Shown: positions 20,553 through 30,713 of the stretch, piece by piece
Layout of the letters: the number at the start of each line of letters is the position of its first letter
How positions within the stretch are numbered: position 1 is the stretch's first letter
Source: Strigamia acuminata
Lineage: Eukaryota > Arthropoda > Chilopoda > Geophilomorpha > Linotaeniidae
DNA length: 64,000 bases
Reading direction: 5' to 3'
NCBI GenBank assembly: GCA_949358305.1
Contig: OX442322.1
Coordinates: 1,674,001 to 1,738,000 of the forward strand
Translations under genes and position numbers: made by a program
Notes under the pieces: model-generated
Databases searched by the model: none
What the model saw: the letters and a program-made list of their open reading frames with translations, nothing else
Told to the model about the DNA's origin: nothing

Positions 20553-22244
20553 CTAGTCCAACTCTTCATCCTCAATAAATCCTTCCATGGATGTAACAAC
20601 TTCCGAGACGGCTGCGGGTGGAGAATTAAGTTGAATAGCTACCAATTCCGGTACTACATCGGGCTCAACGTCATGGGCCAGGGGATTCAGGAGCATTCTG
20701 TGTTGTTCCTCGGTGAATACTTCCAGGGGATCAGGCCCTCCTAACGGAATGGTGTTAGCGCTGGTTGGCTCGGAGAAAACCAAGTGATGGTCGGGTAAGC
20801 CAGAGTGCCATCCCTCACGAATCAATGGGTGTGCTGCTGCTGAGACCTGTTGCAAAATCTTACACCAAATAAAAGAGCGAGTTTGAAAAGATTCCGGCCG
20901 GGATGGATGGAAAATCCATTGGATCACGGCCAGTGGCACGCTCAAATCTGGAATTCGGTCGTTTGAAATCGACACACTAATACGCTTAGCTGCTTCCAAT
21001 AAAATTGGGAAATAATGTTCCACTTCCGCCTTAGTTTGCTCCGTGAGCGACATGTCTGGTCTCGGCATATATGGGTGGACCAGTAAAATAACCGGTTCAG
21101 CAGCGTGGCTTACTTCTGGGAGCGGAATAGTCGCTACAATCATGTTGTTAGTCGATGTTCCCTCTGGAGAAGCGGCGGCTTGTGGACCAGAATCGGATGC
21201 AACCGGCGGAGAATCAGACGCAGTAACTGACGTTGGAAGGTTTTCCGCCGAGACAACTGGAGTTCCATCAATCGCAGGGGTGGGAGTTTCCGGCTCGCGT
21301 TGTGGCTCCGTAAATCCTCCTCGTGGAGTCGAGGTGCTGGACATTTGCGCCGGGTCTACATAAATAGCCTGCTCCGGGCCCTGGTGGATGAGGCCACATT
21401 CGCGACACATCGCCCAATTGCGTGCTGTCGGCGTACTTAGCCCCTTGACGATAAATGGAAGAATTTCTTCATTCCACATGCTGGATATGGCAACGCGCTT
21501 ACCACCGTGACAGTTCACGCAGACTACGGCGTGAATGCCGGATAACAAGGACGACAACCATCCGCATCCTGCGCATAATGGGCAGAACATAAGCTTCGAC
21601 TTTGGCATGATGTTTGTCCCCAAGGCGGCAGCTTCCATATCGCGGAATACATGTTCTCTTCGCTGCTTACGGTAACTTGGCAAATTTAGCTCTGATATCG
21701 AGCGAGCCTGCGAGGTTGGGCGAGTCAACGCTTCGGATGAAGATGCCAACGTGGACTTGGTGGGTCCTTTGGGCTTGCCGGTTTTGCCTCGACTAGCGGT
21801 ATCGCGAGGATTTCGTGGTCGGGCAAACTGCCTGCTGGTGGTCTGAGGTGGAGCTTCTTCAACCGATTCTTCTTCTTGTGAGAAGTCATCCTGGCGCCGT
21901 CTCCGTGAAGCAGAACGGGAGTATTGTGACGAATCGTCAGAAAAATCCCAATTCGGAGTCTCGTGAGGCGCATCATAGGTTACGACACGTTGACTAGCTT
22001 GACGGCCTCTGGAAGGACGCGAGTCATTCGGACTAACGCCCATGGCGGTCCGAATCCGTGGCGGTACGAGATCCGGGTTATCACGAGCCCAATTGGCGAC
22101 GAGCTCGGGGTCCGAGGAGGGATTAACAAAGCGATAATCCGGTTCTTCAGACTCTTCTGGATCCCAATGTACGTATTGTCGCTTGCTAGCACGACCTCGG
22201 CGACTCATTGTGTCTTCAAAAGAATAAATTTTATTTGAGAACAT
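20553..22244 (-). CDS. Third ORF of the outer Gypsy element (cysteine-rich, unknown)
   Basis: 563 aa on the minus strand downstream of pol, the place where env lies in retroviruses and errantiviruses. An inner ATG at 22208 (MSRRGRASKRQY) is a likelier start. The N-terminal 190 residues are Arg/Ser/Glu-rich and probably disordered (SASRRRRQDDFSQEEESVEE). A central cysteine cluster (CPLCAGCG, CVNCHGG, CRECGLIH, residues about 220-300) could bind zinc. The C-terminal part is Pro/Ser/Thr-rich, then helical. I see no signal peptide, transmembrane segment or furin site, so it is not an obvious Env. I do not recognise the family. Length and an unbroken frame suggest selection or recent activity. Confidence 0.7.
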   Translation of the reverse strand: MFSNKIYSFEDTMSRRGRASKRQYVHWDPEESEEPDYRFVNPSSDPELVANWARDNPDLVPPRIRTAMGVSPNDSRPSRGRQASQRVVTYDAPHETPNWDFSDDSSQYSRSASRRRRQDDFSQEEESVEEAPPQTTSRQFARPRNPRDTASRGKTGKPKGPTKSTLASSSEALTRPTSQARSISELNLPSYRKQRREHVFRDMEAAALGTNIMPKSKLMFCPLCAGCGWLSSLLSGIHAVVCVNCHGGKRVAISSMWNEEILPFIVKGLSTPTARNWAMCRECGLIHQGPEQAIYVDPAQMSSTSTPRGGFTEPQREPETPTPAIDGTPVVSAENLPTSVTASDSPPVASDSGPQAAASPEGTSTNNMIVATIPLPEVSHAAEPVILLVHPYMPRPDMSLTEQTKAEVEHYFPILLEAAKRISVSISNDRIPDLSVPLAVIQWIFHPSRPESFQTRSFIWCKILQQVSAAAHPLIREGWHSGLPDHHLVFSEPTSANTIPLGGPDPLEVFTEEQHRMLLNPLAHDVEPDVVPELVAIQLNSPPAAVSEVVTSMEGFIEDEELD

Positions 22245-23511
22245 GAATCAAATCGTCGGAAATTAGTTTAATTTGAAATTAAATTAATTGTCGACCAACA
22301 ACTGGATTAATTTCATAATTAATTCTTAAGTTCCTTTGTTAGAGTGTTTCCTTTGTTTGTCGAATAATTATTAAGATTAATAATTATTCTCGACTTGGTA
22401 TATAATTTCATCTTATTGTTTAAAACAATATCGCTGATAAAATATTCAAATTAGTGTTTATTAAATAAAATAAACCTAATTTTTGCATTTAAATGACATA
22501 ATAACTAAAAAACTTGTCAAAATATTAAAAAATATTTTTTGCAAGTATTTTAGTACCTGACAATAGTCACTTTACATGATTTTAACTTGTACGAATAACT
22601 CTATAATTCGTCCGAGTAAAAATCTATCATCGACATCTGGTGGCGTTTGTTATTATCATACACGTGACTTGTTAACACATGTATGCTCACCAATTTCAAA
22701 GGAGTTTAAGCGATAATTTTATCTTTCATAAAATAAACACTTACTAACTAGGTGCAGTCCTAAAAGGGTGTATTTGGCTAGTTTAATGTCTAGCTTCACG
22801 TATTTGCGAGGGCTGCTCGGTTCCGGCGACGTTGGCCGATAAAAACGTTGTGCGGCGCGTGCGAATTCTAAGTCTGCCGTAATGGACACTTAATCAAATA
22901 AATGTCGTCAATTAATGTCAAAATATTATTAATTTTGACAAAATATTGCTTAAATATTTACCGGAAAATCACGTAGTGAATTCGCGGGAAGGTTCCTTGC
23001 GATTCTGCCACGAAGTGGTTTCGATATACAAGCCGTGTATCGGTAATTTCTGAATTTGAACTGATATTCGTCAAATGAAAAAATCAGTAAACTAAATGAT
23101 AAGTGTTCAAAATCATCTAGATTTTAACTCACTAAATTTCAGCGAAAATCCGTTGAAGTGTCGAAAAGTCGAGAATAATCCTTGATTTCAGTCCAGTACA
23201 AAACTTGGCGAACAAGTGAGTGATAATCTCAGACCAGGGGTTAAGGGGAGTTTCGAGGAGTAATTTGATTGGTTTGTAATTACTCATCTCGAAGTTTCTA
23301 TTAACCCAAAGGGGGAAACACAGTTTCAAGTAAATGTTTACACGTAGATTAATTTAAATACGATCGGCCGTGTAAAAATAACTCAAACATTTGTTAAATT
23401 TTATTCACATCAAAAAAATGTTTTTAATTAATAAAATTTTAACAATCCTTCGTGAATATGATTGGAAATATTTATTTTTAAAAATAAAATATTTTCAATA
23501 TATTGTGTTTT
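22245..23511 (-). other. Spacer between pol and the third ORF of the outer Gypsy element
   Basis: 1.27 kb without a convincing ORF. AT-rich with scattered GC-richer patches (for example around 22800-22870). It may hold a splice acceptor or start region for expressing the third ORF, but I could not identify one. Confidence 0.5.
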
Positions 23512-26500
23512 TTAACCCAATTTGACTTGATTTAAACAATTTATGAGTTGTACAAAATCGGTCGCGTATTTTGTGTTCGGCTTGGGTCTACGTTTAGACT
23601 GTCGAACGGGAGATGGAAATCTTTTCCTCTTTTTAGATGGATTTTGAGGAGTTTCGTCCTCTTTAGAAGAACTCTGAGAAGTTTCCTCCTCTTTCTCTTC
23701 AACTAAATCTTCTGTTTCCATGGACACAGGTTCATTTATTAATTCTGGAGAATTAATAACCTGACCTGCCATCCAATCTGGAGTCGGGTGTGACTCGTTG
23801 GTACCGACTTTCTGATCTAATGTCCATTCCTCAATCGGATAACTTGGGATATAAGTCATTAAATCCTGTATGTTGATCGCTTTTGCTTTCGTGTTATCGG
23901 AAAGCTTCCGTAGTGTGTAGGAACCTCCGCCGAGAACAGCCGTAATTTCCCAAGGTCCATCACGTTTCTCAGCGAATCCTGCCGAAATCCCTTTATCTTT
24001 ATTCGATAAAATATGTGTGGCTTTCCACACGAGATCTCCTTTGGCAAATTGACAAATATAATATTTGTCTTTATGTAGTCGATCATGCTTCTTGTAATTC
24101 GATTGAATTTTCCGATGCATTTCGCTGTGGGCACGTCTAATTACGTCTAAAATACTATAGACATAAGCTTCGGGATTTTCTTTGTCGAATTTGATGGCGT
24201 GTTTAGTAATACGCGGATCAAATGGCAAAGGAACGATTCTTCCCGTATTAAGAATCATCGGTGAACAATTTGTTGCCTCGGACTTAGCGGTGCGCATCGC
24301 AAAGGCAAAAGAATTTAAATATTTTGGCCAGTGGGAGTGAATGTCCGAGTATAAAGCTAACATCATTTTTAAAGTCCTGTTAGCCCGCTCTGTAATATTA
24401 GCGGCAGCGTGATATGGGCTAATGTGAGCAATATCTACGTGATTCTTTTGACAAAAATCATTAAATATTATCGACACAAATTGTTTGCCGTTGTCGGAGA
24501 TTATCTTTTTTGGATATCCCCAACGGTGGAAAACTTCGCTCATCTTATTAACGATGCATTCACTTGATGCAGTCGCTAGTGGGAAGACTTCAATCCATTT
24601 TGTACAATTATCAATGATTACTAAAATCCATTTTAATTGTGAACGACCGGCTGGTTTTGGTCCCATCAGGTCAATGCTTACAGTCTCCCACGGGTTGGTC
24701 ATGTTGTGAGGTGTATAGCTTGCCCGATGCTTTTGGTGTTGACTAGGTTTGTATTGTTGGCAATGAGTGCAACTGCGAACGTAGTTTCGAGTGTCTTTGC
24801 TCATTCTAGGCCAGAAATACATCTTTTTTGCTCTATCTAGGGTTTTGCTCATGCCGGCATGTCCTGTAAGTGGGTGGCCGTGGCATGCGAATAATGCACG
24901 TCTCACAAGAGAGCGTGGAATTACTGCCTTGAACCCGTTGCCGGAGTCGTTTAACTCTTCCTCATCGGTCGGAGCAAAATAAATTAGCATAACACCTTTA
25001 TTTTCTTCCGGTTCGTCGAGAGTGTAGCCACGAATCGCATTTAACCAATGTTTATCTGTGATACGATTTTTTAATTTTTCGTCTCCTTTTAGGTAAACAA
25101 GGATTTTACTACATGCTGGATCTTTAAGTTGTGCTTCGATAATTTCGTCTCGCGTCGGCGGAACTACTTTTAGGATATCTGTTAACGCAGTGTGTACGTT
25201 TTCGTGATTACAATTGTGGACATCTATATGTCTGCAATTTTCTCTCGTACATCCTTCTTCCTCCCCCTTTTCTCCAGAATCATGAAATCTAACCGGATTA
25301 TATGATTCTGAGAAAAAATCTAAACTAAGGCCAACATTTGTAAGAAAATGTTTGCGTTCAGTTTCCGTCACTTGTAAAGATGCACACCTGTTTCCATTCC
25401 AAGTTGGATAGAAATGGGTGATTTCCTCTGGTTCGATATAATCATAATCCGGAGTGTCTAGTGCAGACAGTGGAGCGCGTGATAGAGCGTCCGCTACTTG
25501 GTTCATAGCGCCGCGTCTAAAAATAATTTTAAACGCGCCACATTGTATTTTGACGGCCCAACGACCAAACCTTCCCGATGGTTCCGGCGTACTCATCAAC
25601 CAGCTAAGGGCCTTAGCATCGGACTCGAGAGTGAAAGTCGTGTATTCAATATATGGGCGAAATCTTTCGATTGCCCATACAACGGCCAAACACTCCAATT
25701 CCGGTGTTGAATACCTCACTTCGGCCCCGTGCAACACTCGACTGGCGTAAGCGACTGCCTTTGGAACCATGATTAATTTCTGTTTCTTTTCACAGAATAA
25801 TTCTACGTCTTGACAGAGTACTGCACCTAAGCCTGAATGAGAGGCATCTGTCAAAATGACAAAAGGCTTATTCATATCTGGCATGTGGAGAAGGGCTTGG
25901 TCCTTGTCACACAAAATATCTTTGATAGTTTCGAATGCAGTTGTTTGTGGATCATCCCACACAAACTTTGCTTGATCATGCATAATATTGGTCAATGGAC
26001 GAGCAATATTTGCGATGTTAGGAATGAATTTTCGGAAAAAATTCGCAAGTCCTACAAATCTTTGAATGTCCTTAGAACAAGTCGGTTTAGGAAAATTCCT
26101 TACAGCCGAGACTTTGTCAGGGTCTGGAAGAAGCGATCCCTCCGAAATTAAATGGCCTAAAAATCGTAATGATGTTCGACCAAATTTTGACTTGTCTTTA
26201 TTGATAGTTAGATTTGCTGCATCTAACTTCTCAAGTACGTCTTTAATATGTAATAAATGATTTTCCCATGTGTCGGAAAAAATAATTATATTGTCTAAAT
26301 AGACCAGAGCATGTTTATATAAAGAGTCACCCAATACAGTAGTCATGAGGTGTTGAAAAGAGCTGGGTGCATTACAAAGACCAAATGGCAATCTTTTGAA
26401 TTGAAATTTGCCTTTTGGGGTGTAAAAAGCAGTTTTGCTCTTATCCTCCTCCTCCATTTCCATTTGATGATAACCTTTAGTTAAATCAATGGATGTAAAG

Positions 26501-27798
26501 TACTTGGCCTGATTAGTATGGTGAATTAACAGGTCAATACTTGGCATTTGAATTGCATCAACCTCTGTGATCGCATTCAACCAGCGGTAGTCGATACATA
26601 ATCGATACTTCCCGCCGGGTTTAGCCACTATGACGGGGTGACTTATATAAGGGCCAGTGGCAGGTTCGATTAACCCATCTGCCTCCAATTCCTCGACCAA
26701 TTCCGTCATAATGGCCTTCTTGGCCGGATTGTACATTCTATATGGCTGGTGTTTCCAAGTAGCACCAGGTTTAAACTTGATGCTGTGCTTGGCCACCTTC
26801 GTACAGCCCAATTGGTCTCGAAATACGTTTTTTAATTGCAAAAGAACGTTTACGAGTAACTGTTTTTCTTCCGCCGAACTGTTGCAGCCTTCGACGAGTT
26901 TTTCTGCCCAGTCAGGTGAAGTGGGAGTTCCTTCACCTTGGAGACCCAAAGTCTTAATGTTTGCTAAGCAACAGTTAAGTTCAGTGGTCTCGTACGGGGC
27001 TGTCCATCCGGGCATGTCATCACAGGTGAACACTGCTCGTTTTGGATTTAAGTTGACTCCAGTTCTACGCATAAAGTTGTGACCTAAAATCAACCCACAT
27101 ACATTCTTGTGTAGAATTATGAAGGTCATAGGTGTAACTCTCTTTTTATCGGCCCAATTGACACAAAGACAAACTTGGCCGATAGGTCGGTGATCTATTC
27201 CGACCGCGCAGACACGCATTCCTCGGGGACATTCTTGTATGAATTCCACCGGAATTTCTGTGTTTGAAAGGAGTTGCACTCCAATAAAACACTGGGTGGC
27301 TCCAGAATCCATTAATGCGTTGTAATCTAAACCTCCGATTTGGATATTCATACGCGGATCATCTTTGCCACCATTGATTAATTTGCTATTGCAAAGTTTG
27401 CCAAGAAATACTTCTCGATCTTTATTGTTCCATTTTTCAAGTTTAAGGATTTTCCTTAACTTAAAAACTTTGGGTACAAGTGGTTTTTTCGGTGCATTCC
27501 AACTTCCACTGAAAATACTCAAATTTTCTAGTTGGTCTGTCATGACTTTTAAATTTTCATCGACACCACCAGTGGAACTACTAGCTTTCCGACAGACAGG
27601 CACTGCTTCGTAAGAAATGACCAACGATGGTGGTTTATTCTTCGAATCGTCGACATATGGCACTGTGAGGTGACTAGGCTTATGTCTTAACTTAAATTCA
27701 TTTTTCCGTGAAAATAAATCATTGGACAATTCCGAGAGAGGAAACAACTCTTTAGGCGGGGGTTGGACAACTTGAACAACCCCCTGAATCAGTTTTTT
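23512..27798 (-). CDS. pol: Pol polyprotein of the outer Gypsy element, RT active site YLDN
   Basis: About 1428 codons, entered by -1 frameshift at 27792-27798 (no ATG near the start). Domains in order: aspartic protease (NALMDSGATQCFIG near 27310), reverse transcriptase (KYRLCIDYRWLNAIT, LPFGLCNAPSSFQ, then YLDNIIIFS near 26285), RNase H (FVILTDASHSGLGAVL near 25850), integrase zinc domain (HPLTGHAGMSKT ... CTHCQQYK near 24750-24870), and a DD35E core with IDLMGP, SDNGKQFV and ITERANRT. The second catalytic Asp of the RT YxDD box is Asn here (codon AAT), which should abolish or sharply reduce polymerisation. The C-terminal tail is acidic then basic (KKRKRFPSPVRQSKRRPK). The ORF is otherwise intact. 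Confidence 0.93.
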   Translation of the reverse strand, partial: KKLIQGVVQVVQPPPKELFPLSELSNDLFSRKNEFKLRHKPSHLTVPYVDDSKNKPPSLVISYEAVPVCRKASSSTGGVDENLKVMTDQLENLSIFSGSWNAPKKPLVPKVFKLRKILKLEKWNNKDREVFLGKLCNSKLINGGKDDPRMNIQIGGLDYNALMDSGATQCFIGVQLLSNTEIPVEFIQECPRGMRVCAVGIDHRPIGQVCLCVNWADKKRVTPMTFIILHKNVCGLILGHNFMRRTGVNLNPKRAVFTCDDMPGWTAPYETTELNCCLANIKTLGLQGEGTPTSPDWAEKLVEGCNSSAEEKQLLVNVLLQLKNVFRDQLGCTKVAKHSIKFKPGATWKHQPYRMYNPAKKAIMTELVEELEADGLIEPATGPYISHPVIVAKPGGKYRLCIDYRWLNAITEVDAIQMPSIDLLIHHTNQAKYFTSIDLTKGYHQMEMEEEDKSKTAFYTPKGKFQFKRLPFGLCNAPSSFQHLMTTVLGDSLYKHALVYLDNIIIFSDTWENHLLHIKDVLEKLDAANLTINKDKSKFGRTSLRFLGHLISEGSLLPDPDKVSAVRNFPKPTCSKDIQRFVGLANFFRKFIPNIANIARPLTNIMHDQAKFVWDDPQTTAFETIKDILCDKDQALLHMPDMNKPFVILTDASHSGLGAVLCQDVELFCEKKQKLIMVPKAVAYASRVLHGAEVRYSTPELECLAVVWAIERFRPYIEYTTFTLESDAKALSWLMSTPEPSGRFGRWAVKIQCGAFKIIFRRGAMNQVADALSRAPLSALDTPDYDYIEPEEITHFYPTWNGNRCASLQVTETERKHFLTNVGLSLDFFSESYNPVRFHDSGEKGEEEGCTRENCRHIDVHNCNHENVHTALTDILKVVPPTRDEIIEAQLKDPACSKILVYLKGDEKLKNRITDKHWLNAIRGYTLDEPEENKGVMLIYFAPTDEEELNDSGNGFKAVIPRSLVRRALFACHGHPLTGHAGMSKTLDRAKKMYFWPRMSKDTRNYVRSCTHCQQYKPSQHQKHRASYTPHNMTNPWETVSIDLMGPKPAGRSQLKWILVIIDNCTKWIEVFPLATASSECIVNKMSEVFHRWGYPKKIISDNGKQFVSIIFNDFCQKNHVDIAHISPYHAAANITERANRTLKMMLALYSDIHSHWPKYLNSFAFAMRTAKSEATNCSPMILNTGRIVPLPFDPRITKHAIKFDKENPEAYVYSILDVIRRAHSEMHRKIQSNYKKHDRLHKDKYYICQFAKGDLVWKATHILSNKDKGISAGFAEKRDGPWEITAVLGGGSYTLRKLSDNTKAKAINIQDLMTYIPSYPIEEWTLDQKVGTNESHPTPDWMAGQVINSPELINEPVSMETEDLVEEKEEETSQSSSKEDETPQNPSKKRKRFPSPVRQSKRRPKPNTKYATDFVQLINCLNQVKLG

Positions 27799-29846
27799 GT
27801 CTCGTCGGGAGTGGCTGAATCCGTGGGTGCTGGTAAACGCTTAGTTAACAGTTCAACCATAGTTTTCTGGAAGTCAGTGAATTTGGAGTCTAAAGTTTCT
27901 GACGTAACCCAATTTTGTTTGGGTCGTTTAAACTCGGGGTTGGGAGCAGAGTGGTTAAATCTTTTATTTGAATTTAACGAGTCTGTCTTCCCTGCTAATT
28001 TTTTGGCAAGAGCGGGACATTCTCTTTTAAAATGTCCAGGCTCGTGACAGAAAAAGCATTTTCCAGTAGTCTTTTCATACTGGGCGGCAAATAATCGCTC
28101 CATTGAACCATCGTCAGTTGAGTCGTCATTTTCCGACTCGTTTTCATCTTCAACCTCATCTTTCGTTTGTGTTAAACGTAGTGAAGTTTTAGATGGAAAA
28201 ATCTTAGATTTTTCGTGAAGTTTGGGAGTAGGATGATTCTCTCGATTATCATACTCCAATTTTGCTGCAAGTTGAGAACTTTCAAACTTAGAGCGATTTG
28301 CTCCTACATATTGTAGAATGTCATCTACTGTAAAGTCACCATACATTCCTTGTGTACATAACGCCGTGAAACTTTCTTGAGTTAAATTGTCGAATAATTG
28401 TGCACGTCCAGTTTTATCACCTGGCGGCACTTCACCTTGTTCTTGCGTATAACGCAGAAGAAAACTATAAAGTGACTCGTCGGCTCGTTGTTTTACATTA
28501 AGAAGTCGCCTTTCCCTTGTAAGTGGAACGAGATCGAAACAATCGAGAAAAGAGGCTTCAAAAGTTCGCCAACTATTAAAAGTATGACGTTGCTTATGGA
28601 ACCAACGTTGTGCATGGCCTAATAGTCGTCCAGGTACAGCAGTGTGTACCATGTCGTCTAAAGGGATGCCTTTCCCGAGTGCGACAGCTTTGACGATTTC
28701 AAGGAATCGCGCAACCTCTGTCTGTTTCCCGTCAAAAATAGGAATCTCGATTCCTTTTCCGAAATTTTGACTGGGATTACTCGGGCTTCGGATTTGACCA
28801 ACTAAACCCTGAATAATTTGTTTTACATTTTCGTCCGACAAATTAGAAGCAGAGTTCGAATTGGGTGTAGATCGACTTTCTTGGTCTCTGGGTGGCGGAT
28901 TTGGCTCTCCTTGAAAATTTTGATGTCTATCAGGTGGCGGTGGAGAACGCGAATTATTTCGTCGGTGGAAATTATTGTTATAATTTCCCCCTCTACCAGC
29001 GTGAGATTCGTCACTACTCGAGTTAGGATCGGAGTCACGAGGATCACCAGGAGCTCCGGGAAATCGTTGATTTCTCGGCGGAGCTCGTCCACCTTGAGAG
29101 CGGGAATTTCTATAATTCCTAAAATCTCCATCAGATTGGGTGTGAGATTGAAAATTTTGATAATTATCATTTCTCCCCCTTGGTTGGATCGACAGATTAG
29201 TTCGAGGCTGTGGAACTCTGAAAGAATCATTCAAATTCCCAGTGGGAGCGGGTAAACTATTATTTACTGCCGTCGCACTTGGTAAATTTCGGGAAATTGG
29301 CGCAGAAATATTTCCTTGTCCGGAATTTCCCATTCTTTCGGCCGAATTCGATCGCCAAGAACTAGCTGGTAACTGGATCGAAGGTTGAACAGATAGTGAA
29401 GAATTTAACTGCCCATTGTCGTCACGAGCAACATTCATTCGCCATCCAGGTAATTGCTGGTAGCGATATGTGGCTGGTGAACGAGGGCCAGTTCGATCTA
29501 CAGAAACACTTCGTTCGTTGGTTACAACTACATCGGGAGTAATTACACGATTTCTCTCGTGATGATTATTCGCCGTGTATTGTTGAGCTTCACACAAAGA
29601 GGAAAACTGCGTCACTTCCAATTGGTAATGGCGACAGTAAACTTCTAAATCATGCGGGACTGATAGTGGATCTGTTCGAGAACTACTTGGGTTGGAAACG
29701 TCTCTAGGAACATTTTCTTCCCCCTGGCTTTCTGAATCAGACTCCACAATTCCTCTTGGTGTTTCACACATACCACCACGTCGTCGTGCTCCACGATTTC
29801 CTCGTGTTCCACGAACTCTTACAGGTCTACGGGCCATAATACTCAA
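27789..29846 (-). CDS. gag: Gag polyprotein of the outer Gypsy element
   Basis: 685 aa; an inner ATG at 29837 (MARRPVRVRG) could also serve as start. The N-terminal 350 residues are Arg/Asn/Ser/Pro-rich and probably disordered (RNNSRSPPPPDRH). A Ty3-type capsid region follows (IEIPIFDGKQTEVARFLEIV, AQRWFHKQRHTFNSWRTFE, near residues 380-440), then one CCHC zinc knuckle CFFCHEPGHFKREC near residue 610. The C-terminal tail FKRPKQNWVTSETLDSKFTD recurs in the ORF of the non-autonomous element at 59339-60055. It forms the particle and binds RNA. Confidence 0.9.
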   Translation of the reverse strand: MSIMARRPVRVRGTRGNRGARRRGGMCETPRGIVESDSESQGEENVPRDVSNPSSSRTDPLSVPHDLEVYCRHYQLEVTQFSSLCEAQQYTANNHHERNRVITPDVVVTNERSVSVDRTGPRSPATYRYQQLPGWRMNVARDDNGQLNSSLSVQPSIQLPASSWRSNSAERMGNSGQGNISAPISRNLPSATAVNNSLPAPTGNLNDSFRVPQPRTNLSIQPRGRNDNYQNFQSHTQSDGDFRNYRNSRSQGGRAPPRNQRFPGAPGDPRDSDPNSSSDESHAGRGGNYNNNFHRRNNSRSPPPPDRHQNFQGEPNPPPRDQESRSTPNSNSASNLSDENVKQIIQGLVGQIRSPSNPSQNFGKGIEIPIFDGKQTEVARFLEIVKAVALGKGIPLDDMVHTAVPGRLLGHAQRWFHKQRHTFNSWRTFEASFLDCFDLVPLTRERRLLNVKQRADESLYSFLLRYTQEQGEVPPGDKTGRAQLFDNLTQESFTALCTQGMYGDFTVDDILQYVGANRSKFESSQLAAKLEYDNRENHPTPKLHEKSKIFPSKTSLRLTQTKDEVEDENESENDDSTDDGSMERLFAAQYEKTTGKCFFCHEPGHFKRECPALAKKLAGKTDSLNSNKRFNHSAPNPEFKRPKQNWVTSETLDSKFTDFQKTMVELLTKRLPAPTDSATPDETKN
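27792..27798 (-). promoter_or_regulatory. -1 ribosomal frameshift site AAAAAAC (gag-pol)
   Basis: On the minus strand gag ends ACA AAA AAC TGA. A AAA AAC is a classical X XXY YYZ slippery heptamer in the correct phase directly before the stop. After slipping, the frame reads CTG ATT CAG and stays open into pol. Confidence 0.88.
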
Positions 29847-30693
29847 AGAAATACACGTACAAAAAAAAATAAAATTTAACTGAACTAGCGTAAATGTAAC
29901 ACGCTTAATATTAAACTAAGAAATAATTTGAAAAAATACAACCTTAGCTGCTGAAACTGAAGTGGCTTCGGGAAAGAACTGTCCTGTTGCGTGGTCAAGA
30001 ATGGTCCAAACGGGCACTGGTCACAAAGGCACAACTGGATGGTCGCACTGTCGAAAAGTAAGTGTGGCTGAATATTGGTTGTCAAACTAGCTTCCGGAAA
30101 ATCTCCTTTGTCAAGACAGTCTGCTGTGATTGGCGATGTTGAAAAAATTCCTGATAATTTCTAATCCGAAATTCTCAACAATGTCACATCTGGATGACCT
30201 ACTCCGAGCTGCATCGTGAGTGGCTCACTTTGTCACATTCTTTGCCTTGTCAAGGATTAAGAATAATAATCCAGAACGTTGAACAGAACAATAGAAACTT
30301 GGTCAAGTTTTTTAACCAGTAAAATAAAATATTTTAACTTTTTATTTTTCAGTCAGCAGAATTTCTAGTCAATTTCGTTTTTTGATCGAAATTCAATGTT
30401 TTCGAAATTTTTTCCAGAATATTCAGCTATATTCTGGAGAACTCAATAAAATCAAAATAGATTCTTTGTAAGAGATTCGGAATTATAATGAGTTTTTCAA
30501 AATAATCCAAAATTCGACTTCAGATATTTCCAAAAGATAATGAGAATTTTTTGAAAACAAATGGATATTTCACAGTAAATTTATAGAGAAAAATCGGCAA
30601 TTTTCTAATTATAATATCTACATAAAATAATCAAAAAATTCATTTTTCAATTTTACACTTGATCACAGAGTTCACTTCAATAAAATGCAACCT
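29847..30693 (-). other. Untranslated leader of the outer Gypsy element
   Basis: About 850 bp between the primer site and gag on the minus strand. AT-rich, with no supported ORF. Confidence 0.7.
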
Positions 30694-30711
30694 ATCTCGG
30701 TGGGACCTCCA
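30694..30711 (-). other. Primer-binding site, tRNA-Gln
   Basis: Minus-strand TGGAGGTCCCACCGAGAT begins 2 bp inside the 5' LTR boundary. It is exactly complementary to the 3' 18 nt (ATCTCGGTGGGACCTCCA) that I recall for an animal tRNA-Gln isoacceptor. Confidence 0.8.
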
Positions 30712-30713
30712 CG

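Noticed and set aside
20553-22244. Third Gypsy ORF as an envelope glycoprotein
   Set aside because: Position fits, but there is no signal peptide, transmembrane helix or furin site.
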